The position numbers and the translations under genes are program-made. DNA of 30,616 nt from Gloeopeniophorella convolvens (lineage: Eukaryota; Basidiomycota; Agaricomycetes; Russulales): NCBI GenBank assembly GCA_022496205.1, contig WTXD01000139.1, positions 1 through 30,616 on the forward strand, given 5' to 3'. Positions 30,106 to 30,616 of the stretch are shown here, in pieces (position 1 is the first letter of the stretch; each line of letters begins with the position of its first letter). The notes below the pieces were generated by a model that had not been told where the DNA came from, searched no databases, and worked only from the letters and a program-made list of their open reading frames with translations.

Positions 30106-30616
30106 TTGGACAGTCTCTTACACCCTCTGATCAGCTGCGACCCAGTGTCTTACTCTTACTCTGGAATCACTGCACCCCGGACTGCGCTCCTCTCGGACCG
30201 TACTCAACCTCAGGCACTGATTCGCCCCTCGTCCTATCTTGACCTTGACGCTCCCACCTCTGGACCGTCCAACCCCCTTGACTACGGCACTCCCACTGCG
30301 GACTGTCTCCTGAACTCCAGTACCCTCCTCTCGTCTCCACTCCTCGTCCTCCGCCTACACCTCGTTCACCATCATACCATCCTCGCTCCCCATCTCCGAT
30401 CGACGTCGAACCAGGACAAATCCTCGACGTTCTCACAGTACCACCTCGCTCTCCCTCTCCTCATCACTCGGCCTTCGACTTCTTAGTCCGCCTCAGAGCT
30501 CAACAAGTGCAAGAACGATTCGCAGAAATTGTACGCACCTCAGTCATCCCTCAATCCCCACTCCTGGCCCCTCTCGCACTGGTGAACAAGCTCCCAGCCC
30601 CTTGGTCGAGCCTACT
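30106..30616 (+). pseudogene. Start of the gag region of the right-hand LTR retrotransposon, partial
   Basis: The sequence runs off the window. One frame is open at 30106-30486 without an ATG. A second frame opens after a TGA at 30279-30281 and remains open to the edge, giving Pro/Ser/Arg-rich sequence and then FDFLVRLRAQQVQERFAEI, which looks like a helical capsid-type segment. The likely reading is a gag with a frameshift near 30300. No pol motif is visible, so Gypsy versus Copia type cannot be decided. Confidence 0.5.

Overview
The window looks like nuclear DNA of a filamentous basidiomycete, most likely an Agaricomycete. The genes carry many short introns of about 48-58 bp with GT..AG ends, and there are Copia-type and other LTR retrotransposons, a multi-exon DNA transposon ending in a PHD finger, and a Barentsz/CASC3-type gene. 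Species cannot be named from the sequence.

Layout. 1-341: the first 341 bp of an LTR retrotransposon terminal repeat in minus orientation. 342-5821: a decayed Ty1/Copia element with several stops, a frameshift, a mutated integrase glutamate and an antisense solo LTR (1854-2338) flanked by a perfect 5-bp target duplication. 6075-6162: an orphan terminus of a DNA transposon. 7383-7718: a 93-residue secreted precursor with three near-identical 19-residue repeats, each ending in a Lys-Arg (Kex2) site. 8658-11084: an exon-junction-complex Barentsz/CASC3-like protein. 11462-12805: a seven-exon epoxide hydrolase. 13324-14038 and 14496-15249: two UstY/DUF3328 proteins with paired HxxHC motifs. 15840-16713, 18513-19425 and 20045-20927: three paralogous single-pass membrane proteins of a family I do not recognise, with four conserved Cys and a GFxLxRR-type tail. 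21321-22226: a SAM-dependent methyltransferase. 22256-28609: a 6.35-kb DNA transposon with matching terminal inverted repeats and an 8-bp duplication, sitting 21 bp upstream of the methyltransferase start codon. 29456-30616: the second copy of the first LTR, now in plus orientation, followed by the start of its gag.

How it may work together. A signal-peptide-bearing, Kex2-cleavable repeat precursor near UstY proteins and a methyltransferase has the make-up of an ustiloxin/dikaritin-type ribosomal peptide (RiPP) pathway, known mainly from ascomycetes. The three membrane paralogs interleaved with the UstY and methyltransferase genes are candidates for new secretory-pathway partners. The weak point is that the precursor lies 5.6 kb from the nearest UstY gene with two apparently unrelated genes between. 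The island is bracketed by mobile elements, with the two related LTRs in inverted orientation about 29 kb apart.
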